Positions 33,464 to 39,473 of a DNA stretch of 39,473 nt are shown here, one piece after another (positions within the stretch are counted from its first letter, which is position 1; every line of letters begins with the position of its first letter). A program made the position numbers and the translations under genes. The notes beneath the pieces were generated by a model. It did not search any database. It was not told where the DNA came from and saw nothing but the letters and a program-made list of their open reading frames with translations. This DNA comes from Halobacteriales archaeon (GTDB taxonomy: Archaea > Halobacteriota > Halobacteria > Halobacteriales > SKNY01): positions 1 to 39,473 of the forward strand of contig SKQO01000126.1 in the NCBI GenBank assembly GCA_007118975.1. The letters run 5' to 3'.

Positions 33464-35077
33464 ATGTCCGACCCGCCCAACGTGCTATGGATCGTCATGG
33501 AGGACGTCAATCCACGGTTCGGTTGTTACGGGGATTCGACCGCGCACACGCCGGCAATCGATGACCTGGCGGCCGACGGCCGTGTGTACGAGAACGCGTT
33601 CTGTACCGCCGGCGTCTGTGCCCCCTCGCGGGCCTCCTTGATGACTGGCATGAATTCGCCGAGCCTCGGCGCCCACCACATGCGAACCAGAACTCACGAT
33701 GTCGAGGGCCTGCCGGATCCGTACGAGGCGGTGCCTCCACACTACGTGACGGCGTTTACCGAATATCTCCGACGAGGGGGCTATTACTGTACGCTCGACG
33801 CGAAGACGGACTACCAGTTCGGCGAGCCGTTTACGATGTGGGATCGGCACGGCGAGGGTGCCGGCTGGTGGGACGACACCAGGGCCGACGGCCAGCCGTT
33901 CTTCACCATGATGACCAACGGCGTCACCCACGAGAGCGGGATGTGGGCCCCCGAGGAAGGTGGGGAGATCGACGACCCGGAGACTGATCCACAGGAGGTC
34001 GAGATACCGCCGTACCTCGCGGACACCGACCGCACGCGGCGGGCGATCGCGAGACACTACGACAACATCTCCACGGCGGACGAATGGATCGGCGAATTAC
34101 TCGTGCGGCTGGAGCGCGACGGACTTGCAGAAACGACGCTCGTCGTCCTGACAGCAGACCACGGTGAAGGGTTGCCGCGAAGGAAACGATGGCCGTACGA
34201 TTCGGGAACGAACGTTCCGCTGATCGTCCGGTGGCCGGGGGAACTCGGGAGCAGTCGGAGCGAGCGGCTCGTGAGTCTCGTCGACCTCCCCGTGACGACA
34301 CTCGCGGTAGCCGGCATCGATGCCCCCCCGTGGATGCACGGACGACCGTTCCTCGGACCGGAGGCGGAGCCGCGATCACACGTCGTCACAACCCGGGACC
34401 GGTACGACGAGGAGTACGACATGATGCGGTCGATCCGGGACGATCGGTTTCGATACGTCCGGAACTACTACCCGGAGCGCCCGTACGTCCTCCACATTCC
34501 GTATCGGAATCGACACCCGGCGATGCAGGAGCTGCTCCGGTTGCACGCGGAAGACGCACTCAATGAGCATCAATCGCGATGGTTTGCCTCGACCCGGCCG
34601 GCCGAGGAGCTCTACGATCTCGAAGCCGACCCGCACGAGACCAGAAACCTGGCCGGCGATCCAGCGTATCGGGACGACCTCGAACGACTCAGCGGAGCCC
34701 TGGACGAGTGGCGAACACGAGTTGGCGACCGAGCGGCCGCCAGGGAGGACGAAACACAACTACGCGATCGTATCTGGCCAGGAGGTGAGCAACCGACGAC
34801 GGCGATACCGCGGTTCGTGCCCAACGCACCTGGTAATCGCGCGAGCGAACCCACCGACGGCGGAACCTTCGACGGACCGATGACGGTATCGCTGTACTGC
34901 CCTACACAGGGTGCCTCGATCGCCTGGACCGGCGAGGCGGGCGGGAATCTCCACTGGCGCCTCTACGACGGGCCAATGCGACTGGACTCCGGCGAGGACG
35001 TGACCATCCGCGCGAAAGCGATCCGATACGGGTACAGCGAGAGCGAAGAGCAGGTCGCCACGTTTCGCGTCGAGTAA
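33464..35077 (+). CDS. Cys-type sulfatase with chitobiase-like C-terminal domain
   Basis: 537 residues from ATG 33464 (MSDPPNVLWIVMED). Type I sulfatase: metal site IVMEDVNPRFGCYG, the modification motif VCAPSRASLMTG (Cys52, Pro54, Ser55, Arg56), whose Cys must become formylglycine, and VVLTADHGEGLPRRKRWPYDSGTNVPLIV. The C-terminal 80 residues (MTVSLYCPTQGASIAW, LHWRLYDGP, IRAKAIRYGYSES) are a Fn3/CHB_HEX-like beta domain. No signal peptide is seen, so a cytoplasmic role or unusual export is possible. Substrate unknown; GH2 and rhomboid genes lie nearby. The longer frame to 33275 covers the rhomboid gene and is not used. Confidence 0.9.
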   Translation: MSDPPNVLWIVMEDVNPRFGCYGDSTAHTPAIDDLAADGRVYENAFCTAGVCAPSRASLMTGMNSPSLGAHHMRTRTHDVEGLPDPYEAVPPHYVTAFTEYLRRGGYYCTLDAKTDYQFGEPFTMWDRHGEGAGWWDDTRADGQPFFTMMTNGVTHESGMWAPEEGGEIDDPETDPQEVEIPPYLADTDRTRRAIARHYDNISTADEWIGELLVRLERDGLAETTLVVLTADHGEGLPRRKRWPYDSGTNVPLIVRWPGELGSSRSERLVSLVDLPVTTLAVAGIDAPPWMHGRPFLGPEAEPRSHVVTTRDRYDEEYDMMRSIRDDRFRYVRNYYPERPYVLHIPYRNRHPAMQELLRLHAEDALNEHQSRWFASTRPAEELYDLEADPHETRNLAGDPAYRDDLERLSGALDEWRTRVGDRAAAREDETQLRDRIWPGGEQPTTAIPRFVPNAPGNRASEPTDGGTFDGPMTVSLYCPTQGASIAWTGEAGGNLHWRLYDGPMRLDSGEDVTIRAKAIRYGYSESEEQVATFRVE

Positions 35078-35087
35078 CTGAAGTCGT

Positions 35088-35420
35088 CTACATCCGCAAC
35101 GCGTGGAGGATCGCGAGGAGGCCAGCGATCTGGCTCACCTCCGCGAGGACGATTACGACGGCCTGAACGGCGGCGGGCAAGCCGACGAGGGCGACGATGC
35201 CGATGCCGCCGACGTAGAGGACAAACGGGATGCCGAGGACCAGGACGAACCCGGCTGCGATGAACAACATCGGCCGACTCTGATTGTCCCGATAGCCACG
35301 GTAGGCGATGATTGCGATCCCGATGCCGACGATCGCCTTGATCACTTGTATCACCATCAGGGCAGCCTCAAAGGAGTCTGCGGCAAGAACCTCGCCGAGA
35401 TACAGCGGCACGACACTCAT
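35088..35420 (-). CDS. Small four-helix membrane protein (DUF7521-like)
   Basis: 110 residues, almost entirely hydrophobic: AALMVIQVIKAIVGIGIAIIAYRGYRD, PMLFIAAGFVLVLGIPFVLYVGG, VALVGLPAAVQAVVIVLAEV, and a short tail. It starts one base after the stop of the HTH gene on the same strand. Haloarchaea have many such membrane-protein/HTH pairs, whose role is unknown; a membrane-linked signalling couple is a common guess. Confidence 0.8.
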   Translation of the reverse strand: MSVVPLYLGEVLAADSFEAALMVIQVIKAIVGIGIAIIAYRGYRDNQSRPMLFIAAGFVLVLGIPFVLYVGGIGIVALVGLPAAVQAVVIVLAEVSQIAGLLAILHALRM

Positions 35421-35421
35421 C

Positions 35422-35769
35422 TCACATCTCCTCCACGAGCCGCGTGAACCGAGCGGCCATCCCTTCCCGTCGTTCGATATCGAACGCGAAACCCCGTTCG
35501 CTCAACTCCACAATGATCCGCTCAAGATCGGTCGCGTAGACGGTGTGGTGGTGTCCGGCCTCCGGATCCGGGCGCGTCCGTTCGACCAGCAAATCACACT
35601 CGCGAAGCTCGTTCACCCGGCGATAAATGGTCGGCTTCGAGGCACCGGCGGCCTCGCTCAGCGATTCGGCGGACATCGGCTCCCGACTCGTTTCCGCGAG
35701 AATCCGGCGTGCCGTCGCGTCCTCGAGAAAGGCCCCGATCTGCGCGATCGTACAGTCCTCATCGTCCAT
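35422..35769 (-). CDS. ArsR-like winged-helix regulator paired with the membrane protein
   Basis: 115 residues. Helix-turn-helix in ATARRILAETSREPMSAESLSEAAGASKPTIYRRVNELRECDLLVERTR, then a beta wing (GHHHTVYATDLERIIVEL) and a C-terminal helix. First gene of a two-gene unit with the membrane protein at 35088-35420. Likely autoregulates or senses a membrane-linked signal through its partner; inference from context. Confidence 0.85.
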   Translation of the reverse strand: MDDEDCTIAQIGAFLEDATARRILAETSREPMSAESLSEAAGASKPTIYRRVNELRECDLLVERTRPDPEAGHHHTVYATDLERIIVELSERGFAFDIERREGMAARFTRLVEEM

Positions 35770-35836
35770 GCCACCACCTCCGGACCATTATGTCATCTCC
35801 CGCGACTTCACGGTTTGAAGCTGTGCTTTTCCCATT

Positions 35837-36223
35837 ATGCTCGAGCGGTCGGAAGCGGTGGCTGTGATGGAAGCTACGAAACAGATCGGAACGTCCATCG
35901 TCCCGCCGATCGCAAACATTGGATTCGTGCTGACGAGTGTGTTGGCGAGCGCGTGGGCAGTGACCGTTTTCGACGCGGCGGTGCGGATCCGCTGGCACGT
36001 CGGCGAAGGCGTTTACTGGGGTCCGGAGTACGCACCCGCGATCCTCGTGTTCGGACTATTTCCCGTCGCAATCGGTGCGGTGTATGCCGGTTCACGCGCG
36101 ATAAAAGGAGTGCTGGGACCGATCGAGGCGGAAACGATCTACGAACTGGCCGTGTCGCTGAGTCTCGTGCTGATCCTGTTCCTCCAGCTGTTGGTCATCG
36201 GGCTGAATCTGGTGGCGCCGTGA
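35837..36223 (+). CDS. Membrane protein, function unknown
   Basis: 128 residues with three strong hydrophobic segments (IANIGFVLTSVLASAWAVTVF, APAILVFGLFPVAIGAVYAGS, LAVSLSLVLILFLQLLVIGLN). No recognised family. Divergent from the HTH/membrane pair with 67 bases between starts; no clear TATA box. Confidence 0.65.
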   Translation: MLERSEAVAVMEATKQIGTSIVPPIANIGFVLTSVLASAWAVTVFDAAVRIRWHVGEGVYWGPEYAPAILVFGLFPVAIGAVYAGSRAIKGVLGPIEAETIYELAVSLSLVLILFLQLLVIGLNLVAP

Positions 36224-36428
36224 TGGAGCCATACACAGGGTCGCCTGGCTGCACTCCCCGGAATCTGGCTCGTCCTGCCTACAACTCGTATGCCGGCGTT
36301 CCGGCGTGGATTAGCGGGTTAGAGCTCCGGACAGCTTACTCACCCACGTGTGGAGACCGCGGCCGTGGGACCCTGCTTCCGTGCGATAGCGAGCGGGCCA
36401 CGTGCTCGGCCGGAACGGTAGTGTCGGC

Positions 36429-37088
36429 TCAGAACGCCCCGTGTTCCTCGAACGCCTCGAGCGGCGAAACGCCATCGAGCACCGCCTCACGTACCGCATC
36501 CTCCGTCTCGACCAGGTCCTCTGCACGCTCGAGGACGTCTTCGCGTACGTTTCCAGGGACTGCAACCACGCCGTCGGCATCCCCCACAAGGACGTCACCT
36601 GGCCGCACTTCGACGTCGCCGATCCGGATCGGGACGTTCCACTCCGCGAGCGACCAGCGGGGTGGCGCGTCGGCCGGCGTGAGATAGCGTGCAAAGGTCG
36701 GAAACCCCTGCTCTCGAATGAAGCGGACGTCGCGAACGCCCCCGTCAACGACGGCCCCGCGGCAACCCCTGACTTGGAGTGCGGTGGTGGATAGTTCGCC
36801 GATGTGGGCCGCCTCGTCGTCCCTGGTCTCGTAGGCGATCACGCTGTTCGATGGGGCCTCCCCGAGCATGGTGAGGAACTTGCGGATGTTCTCCTCGTAA
36901 TCGCACTGTTCGTCGGGGTGGCCGTGGACGGGATACGCGATGCCCGCCATACGAACATCCGGAGTGAGCGGTTCGAGGGCACTCGGGAGGGTTCGCGAGC
37001 TATATCCCATGTCATCGAGAACATCGGTGACTGCCCCGGGGTATAGCTCGGCGTATCGATCGCAGAGTTCGGTGGTTCCAATAGCCAT
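36429..37088 (-). CDS. RraA family protein (HMG/CHA aldolase or dimethylmenaquinone methyltransferase-like)
   Basis: 219 residues from ATG 37088 (MAIGTTELCDRY). RraA fold landmarks: the TTALQVRGCRGAVVDGGVRDVRFIREQGFP block with the conserved GxRxD (metal and pyruvate binding), VRPGDVLVGDADGVVAVP, and the C-terminal helix. Members include 4-hydroxy-4-methyl-2-oxoglutarate aldolases as well as the RNase E inhibitor that named the family; archaea lack RNase E, so a small-acid aldolase/lyase is the likelier role. An in-frame ATG at 37160 is 28 bases from a TATTTG string, so a slightly longer form cannot be excluded. Confidence 0.85.
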   Translation of the reverse strand: MAIGTTELCDRYAELYPGAVTDVLDDMGYSSRTLPSALEPLTPDVRMAGIAYPVHGHPDEQCDYEENIRKFLTMLGEAPSNSVIAYETRDDEAAHIGELSTTALQVRGCRGAVVDGGVRDVRFIREQGFPTFARYLTPADAPPRWSLAEWNVPIRIGDVEVRPGDVLVGDADGVVAVPGNVREDVLERAEDLVETEDAVREAVLDGVSPLEAFEEHGAF

Positions 37089-37199
37089 GAACGAATCAGC
37101 GGTCCCGGGCCGGGTGCAAATGCCTGCCGGAGCGAGACTGCAAGTGAAGGCCCCAAACATAACTCTCAAATAGCGCTCACAAGGTACAAATACATGCGT

Positions 37200-37271
37200 G
37201 GGCTCGTAGATCAGTGGCAGATCGCTTCCTTCGCAAGGAAGAGGCCCCGGGTTCAAATCCCGGCGAGTCCA
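37200..37271 (+). tRNA. tRNA-Ala (anticodon CGC)
   Basis: 72 bases: acceptor GGGCTCG/CGAGTCC containing the G3-U70 wobble pair that marks alanine tRNAs, anticodon stem CTTCC/GGAAG with loop TTCGCAA (anticodon CGC), T arm CCGGG-TTCAAAT-CCCGG, discriminator A. No intron, no encoded CCA. Gene-poor sequence follows it immediately. Confidence 0.93.
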
Positions 37272-37343
37272 TCCCGAGGCCGCAGGCCGTCAAAGGAGCA
37301 GACGGCGTCGGGGTCCTTTTAAAGAAACCAGATGGTGAGCACC

Positions 37344-37355
37344 CGATTTGAACCC
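37344..37355 (-). repeat. 12-base inverted copy of the tRNA T-arm sequence
   Basis: CGGGTTCAAATC of the tRNA-Ala T arm (37248-37259) recurs in reverse orientation here, followed on the minus strand by GGGTGCTCACCA, which looks like a tRNA 3' end. The T stem does not pair, so it is at most a tRNA remnant. Confidence 0.35.
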
Positions 37356-37769
37356 GTCTTGCGGCATCCGTTGCCGGTTCGTATTGATGCGGTCGCATCT
37401 GTGACGTACTCCCGGCGTGGGATTACGATTAGTGACGTCTGAAGCGAGAACCAAAAATCTTCAAGTTCGGTCGGTAAGTTGGCGGATGGATTCACTATCA
37501 ACCGCTTCGTTCCCAGAGGAACGTGTCGCGAGGATTGCTATCCCCTTCGCCCATGGCCAGGAGTGAGGCGACACCCTGCCAACAGCTGCGGCTGTACGGG
37601 CCGCGTTGTCCGGGAGAGAAAGCGATCTCGCCGGCAGATCGGGTATGTCAACGAAATATAATATGGGTCCCAGGACTGAAACATCCAGGGCGCCAATGTT
37701 GCAACGCCAGAGATCATTAGCAGCCGACATTCGGGTGGTCACCTCTGATGCGAAAGTCGGTAAGAGTTT

Positions 37770-37796
37770 ATCTAACGAATATCTTTTACGTTAGAT
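37770..37796. repeat. Inverted repeat in the gene-poor region
   Basis: ATCTAACG (37770-37777) and CGTTAGAT (37789-37796), perfect 8-base arms around an 11-base T-rich loop. Could be an operator, a terminator stem or part of a lost transposon end. Confidence 0.45.
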
Positions 37797-38213
37797 CTGA
37801 TATGATGTGTACATGAGGGCGAGTACCTCAGCGAGTTTGTGGCAAGAAATTGAGCCAAAAGGGGGAATCAATCCGTATGAGTTCGCCACGTATTATCCAA
37901 TTTGAGTATCAGACTCTAGTTCTATAATTACTGGCATAATACAGACAACCCTTGGATGTCGCACGACGATGCGGTTTATTCCGCACGATTCACCCTGAAT
38001 CAGCCGCTATCTAGTCTGCGAATGGTCGTCAGAGATTCTACCAATTCCGCGAGGTGTTTTCCACGGCGTGCTGAATACACAGCGCGAGTCGATCACGTAC
38101 CGTTCTCGATATTGGTGTTTCTGGATTGGACAGATAGCCTCAGCTGCAACATGTGATCGTCTGAAAAATCGAGAGTGTTGCTTGTCGCTGGAAACGACGA
38201 GTGTGTCTCGGTA

Positions 38214-38420
38214 TTACAGTCGGACGACGTTCGCAGCGCGAGGTCCCTTCGGTGAGGACTCGATGTCGAACTCGACCTCAGTCCCTTCCGTCAGGTCCTC
38301 TCCGCCGACATCCTCCATGTGGAAGAAAACGTCTTCGTCGTCGTCGAGATCGCCGTCGTCAGTCGAAATGAAACCGTAGCCGCCAGTATCGTTGAAGAAA
38401 TCAACTTTTCCGTTTGCCAT
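38214..38420 (-). CDS. cspA: Cold-shock domain protein
   Basis: 68 residues from ATG 38420 (MANGKVDFFND). One cold-shock domain with RNP1 GGYGFIST (13-20) and RNP2 VFFH (31-34), ending with KGPRAANVV. Nucleic-acid chaperone binding single-stranded RNA/DNA. Strongly acidic version (DDGDLDDDED) typical of haloarchaea. An upstream in-frame ATG at 38429 would add three residues. Confidence 0.93.
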   Translation of the reverse strand: MANGKVDFFNDTGGYGFISTDDGDLDDDEDVFFHMEDVGGEDLTEGTEVEFDIESSPKGPRAANVVRL

Positions 38421-38596
38421 TGCAATCAAACGTACGCCCAGAGCACGGATAACACTTCCGCGAGTTGCGGTACCGCGGCTCCTGATTTAAAACGGAAGGA
38501 CGGGTGCGCGTACAGCTTGTTCGGATTTCGGCAGTGCGTTCGGTTCCGGAGATGCAAGTATTTACCGGGCGGTCACGAGGGAAGACATGCATCGCC

Positions 38597-38866
38597 ATGA
38601 AACCGTGTCAGAACTGCCAGACGGTCATCGACGAGTATCTCCTCGATAAACAACTCGAACCCCTGCGCGAACTCACGGCTGACAACTTCAACATCTGTGC
38701 GGACTGCGTGACCATCGTCGCGGATATATGCGTGAAGTGTAGCGGCGCGGTGTACGTTCCTCGAAGCGAATCCATCACCCCTGACTACTGTCCGGCGTGT
38801 CGCTCCGATCTCTTAGACTCCACTGGCCACGATCCTGGCTGGACTCGTGGCCACATGTCCACCTGA
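38597..38866 (+). CDS. Small zinc protein with four CxxC motifs (DUF7571-like)
   Basis: 89 residues from ATG 38597 (MKPCQNCQ). Four CxxC pairs: CQNC, CADC, CVKC and CPAC, enough for two zinc ions, with an LLDKQLEPLRELT helix between the first two and VYVPRSESITPDYCPAC near the end. Resembles a conserved haloarchaeal family of unknown function; probably a nucleic-acid or protein adaptor. GTATTTACC near 38560 is a weak promoter candidate. Its stop codon directly precedes a remnant of an mgtE gene in the same frame. Confidence 0.8.
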   Translation: MKPCQNCQTVIDEYLLDKQLEPLRELTADNFNICADCVTIVADICVKCSGAVYVPRSESITPDYCPACRSDLLDSTGHDPGWTRGHMST

Positions 38867-39091
38867 ACGCGAGTCGCGCTCGCGTGCGGCCTGATGGCTG
38901 GTGGCGTCATCGAACACCGCGAGGAAACGCTCGAAGGTGTCGTGGCCCTCGCGTTTTTCGTGCCAGTCATCATGGACATGGGCGGCAACGTCGCGACGCA
39001 GGGCTCGACGATCTTCGTTCGCGGGCTCGCGCTCGGTCACATCAATGACCGGAATGCAGTGAGACATTTCCTGCGCGAGTCTTTCATATAG
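38867..39091 (+). pseudogene. Fragment of an MgtE transporter gene
   Basis: About 75 codons clearly derived from mgt[39 protein letters not shown], then [27 protein letters not shown] and a stop. It matches residues about 180-245 of the intact MgtE at 11144-12172 ([26 protein letters not shown]) but lacks both CBS domains and the later helices. Just before it, another frame holds LATILAGLVAT, which looks like the preceding membrane helix out of frame. A decayed paralogue or relic of a recombined island; differences from the intact copy show it is not a recent duplicate. Confidence 0.85.
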
Positions 39092-39157
39092 TTCTTGTCA
39101 AACTTGTGGTAGAATGGTACACACGGGTGCACGTACAACTTGCTTCCACAAGGATGA

Positions 39158-39283
39158 GAACTACCAGATGCCATAATTGACGCTTCTGAAGATGAAGACT
39201 CTACCGCTCCTTCACTAATAGCAGATTTTGATACATTCGCACCTTGGATGTATCAACTGCTAAGTGACATTTTTGAAGGATAA
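39158..39283 (+). pseudogene. Probable gene remnant without a start codon
   Basis: A 41-residue open frame after an in-frame TGA, reading ELPDAIIDASEDEDS, then LIADFDTFAPWMYQLLSDIFEG and TAA. The composition looks like real protein, but there is no ATG or GTG at its head and no family I recognise. Likely the C-terminal end of a lost gene. Confidence 0.35.
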
Positions 39284-39434
39284 TTCAGAAGGGTTGAGCC
39301 TTTCAGCCCTTGGCTTGGTGCGGTCAAGGAAGCCTTCTTATTTCTTACCTGATTCACCGTTGCAATGCAGCACGAATGGAACGGTCGGTCCTGGAAAATC
39401 TTTAATCAATTGAGCGTATTACTCTCGTAACACA

Positions 39435-39473
39435 ATGAGCACACTCAACGTAAAAATTCCTGATGAGATGGAG
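39435..39473 (+). CDS. Start of a ribbon-helix-helix-like gene, cut by the window edge
   Basis: Thirteen codons, MSTLNVKIPDEME, run off the end of the window. The MSxLxVKIPDEM opening is typical of ribbon-helix-helix (CopG/antitoxin-like) DNA-binding proteins of haloarchaea. A TTTAAT string at 39401-39406 is centred 31 bases before the ATG. With so little sequence the assignment is tentative. Confidence 0.5.
   Translation, partial: MSTLNVKIPDEME

Larger units (their letters stand above)
37272..38213. other. Gene-poor, AT-richer stretch downstream of tRNA-Ala
   Basis: About 940 bases with no supported gene. By eye the second half is richer in A/T than the core genes. It contains a 12-base inverted copy of the tRNA T-loop region (37344-37355), a hairpin at 37770-37796 and several short frames of no family. 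The position next to a tRNA suggests an old integration site or a decayed element. Confidence 0.55.

Noticed and set aside
36224..36428. Possible RNA gene between the membrane protein and the RraA gene
   Set aside because: I found no stable stem pattern or promoter in this short gap.
37177..37398. Minus-strand ORF across the tRNA-Ala gene
   Set aside because: It is the antisense translation of the tRNA, a common false call.
37461..37742. 93-codon minus-strand ORF downstream of tRNA-Ala
   Set aside because: No recognisable motif and no promoter; could be a remnant but I cannot support it as a gene.
1..39473. CRISPR array or insertion sequence
   Set aside because: I saw no regularly spaced repeats, and no transposase-like frame with terminal inverted repeats anywhere in the window.

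Overview
This window is a piece of a haloarchaeal (class Halobacteria) chromosome. The evidence is archaeal: EF-1alpha followed by ribosomal protein S10, SecF/SecD, Pus10, TrmY, Nob1, and twin-arginine lipoprotein signals. Proteins are very acidic, and many genes have a TATA box 26-29 bases before the start codon, as in leaderless transcripts. The genus cannot be fixed from the sequence alone.

Region 1 (about 1-7263) is accessory. It holds a catalytic-domain-only tyrosine recombinase (50-595), a large secreted-toxin-like protein with an eCIS-core DUF4157 domain and a split M15 peptidase site (1084-2736), and a tightly overlapped minus-strand operon of ten small genes (7138 down to 3318). The operon is driven by a palindromic TATA element touching the 3' end of a tRNA-Pro(CGG) gene. 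This looks like a provirus or integrative element at a tRNA gene. Several operon genes are broken: three in-frame TGA codons where Trp is expected, and at least two single-base frameshifts in homopolymers.

Region 2 (7317-25885) is core chromosome: aldo/keto reductase; a divergent TrmY / Pus10 pair that makes and methylates pseudouridine 54 in tRNA; RNase HII; an MgtE-type transporter; dihydrofolate reductase; a Tat lipoprotein serpin; thymidylate synthase; SecF-SecD; glucose-6-phosphate isomerase; a CPBP protease; Nob1 with a PRC-barrel protein; an ACT protein with homoserine dehydrogenase; EF-1alpha with S10; and a winged-helix regulator divergent from a VKOR-like protein. Short leaderless upstream ORFs appear to precede both mgtE and the ACT-hom operon.

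Region 3 (26232-37088) has a superfamily I helicase, a Tat lipoprotein, a family 2 glycoside hydrolase, a small membrane protein, a rhomboid protease, a Cys-type sulfatase, a membrane-protein/HTH pair, another membrane protein and an RraA-family protein.

Region 4 (37200-39473) starts with tRNA-Ala(CGC). A gene-poor, AT-richer stretch follows, then a cold-shock protein, a four-CxxC zinc protein, a fragment of a second mgtE, another gene remnant and the start of a ribbon-helix-helix-like gene cut by the window edge.
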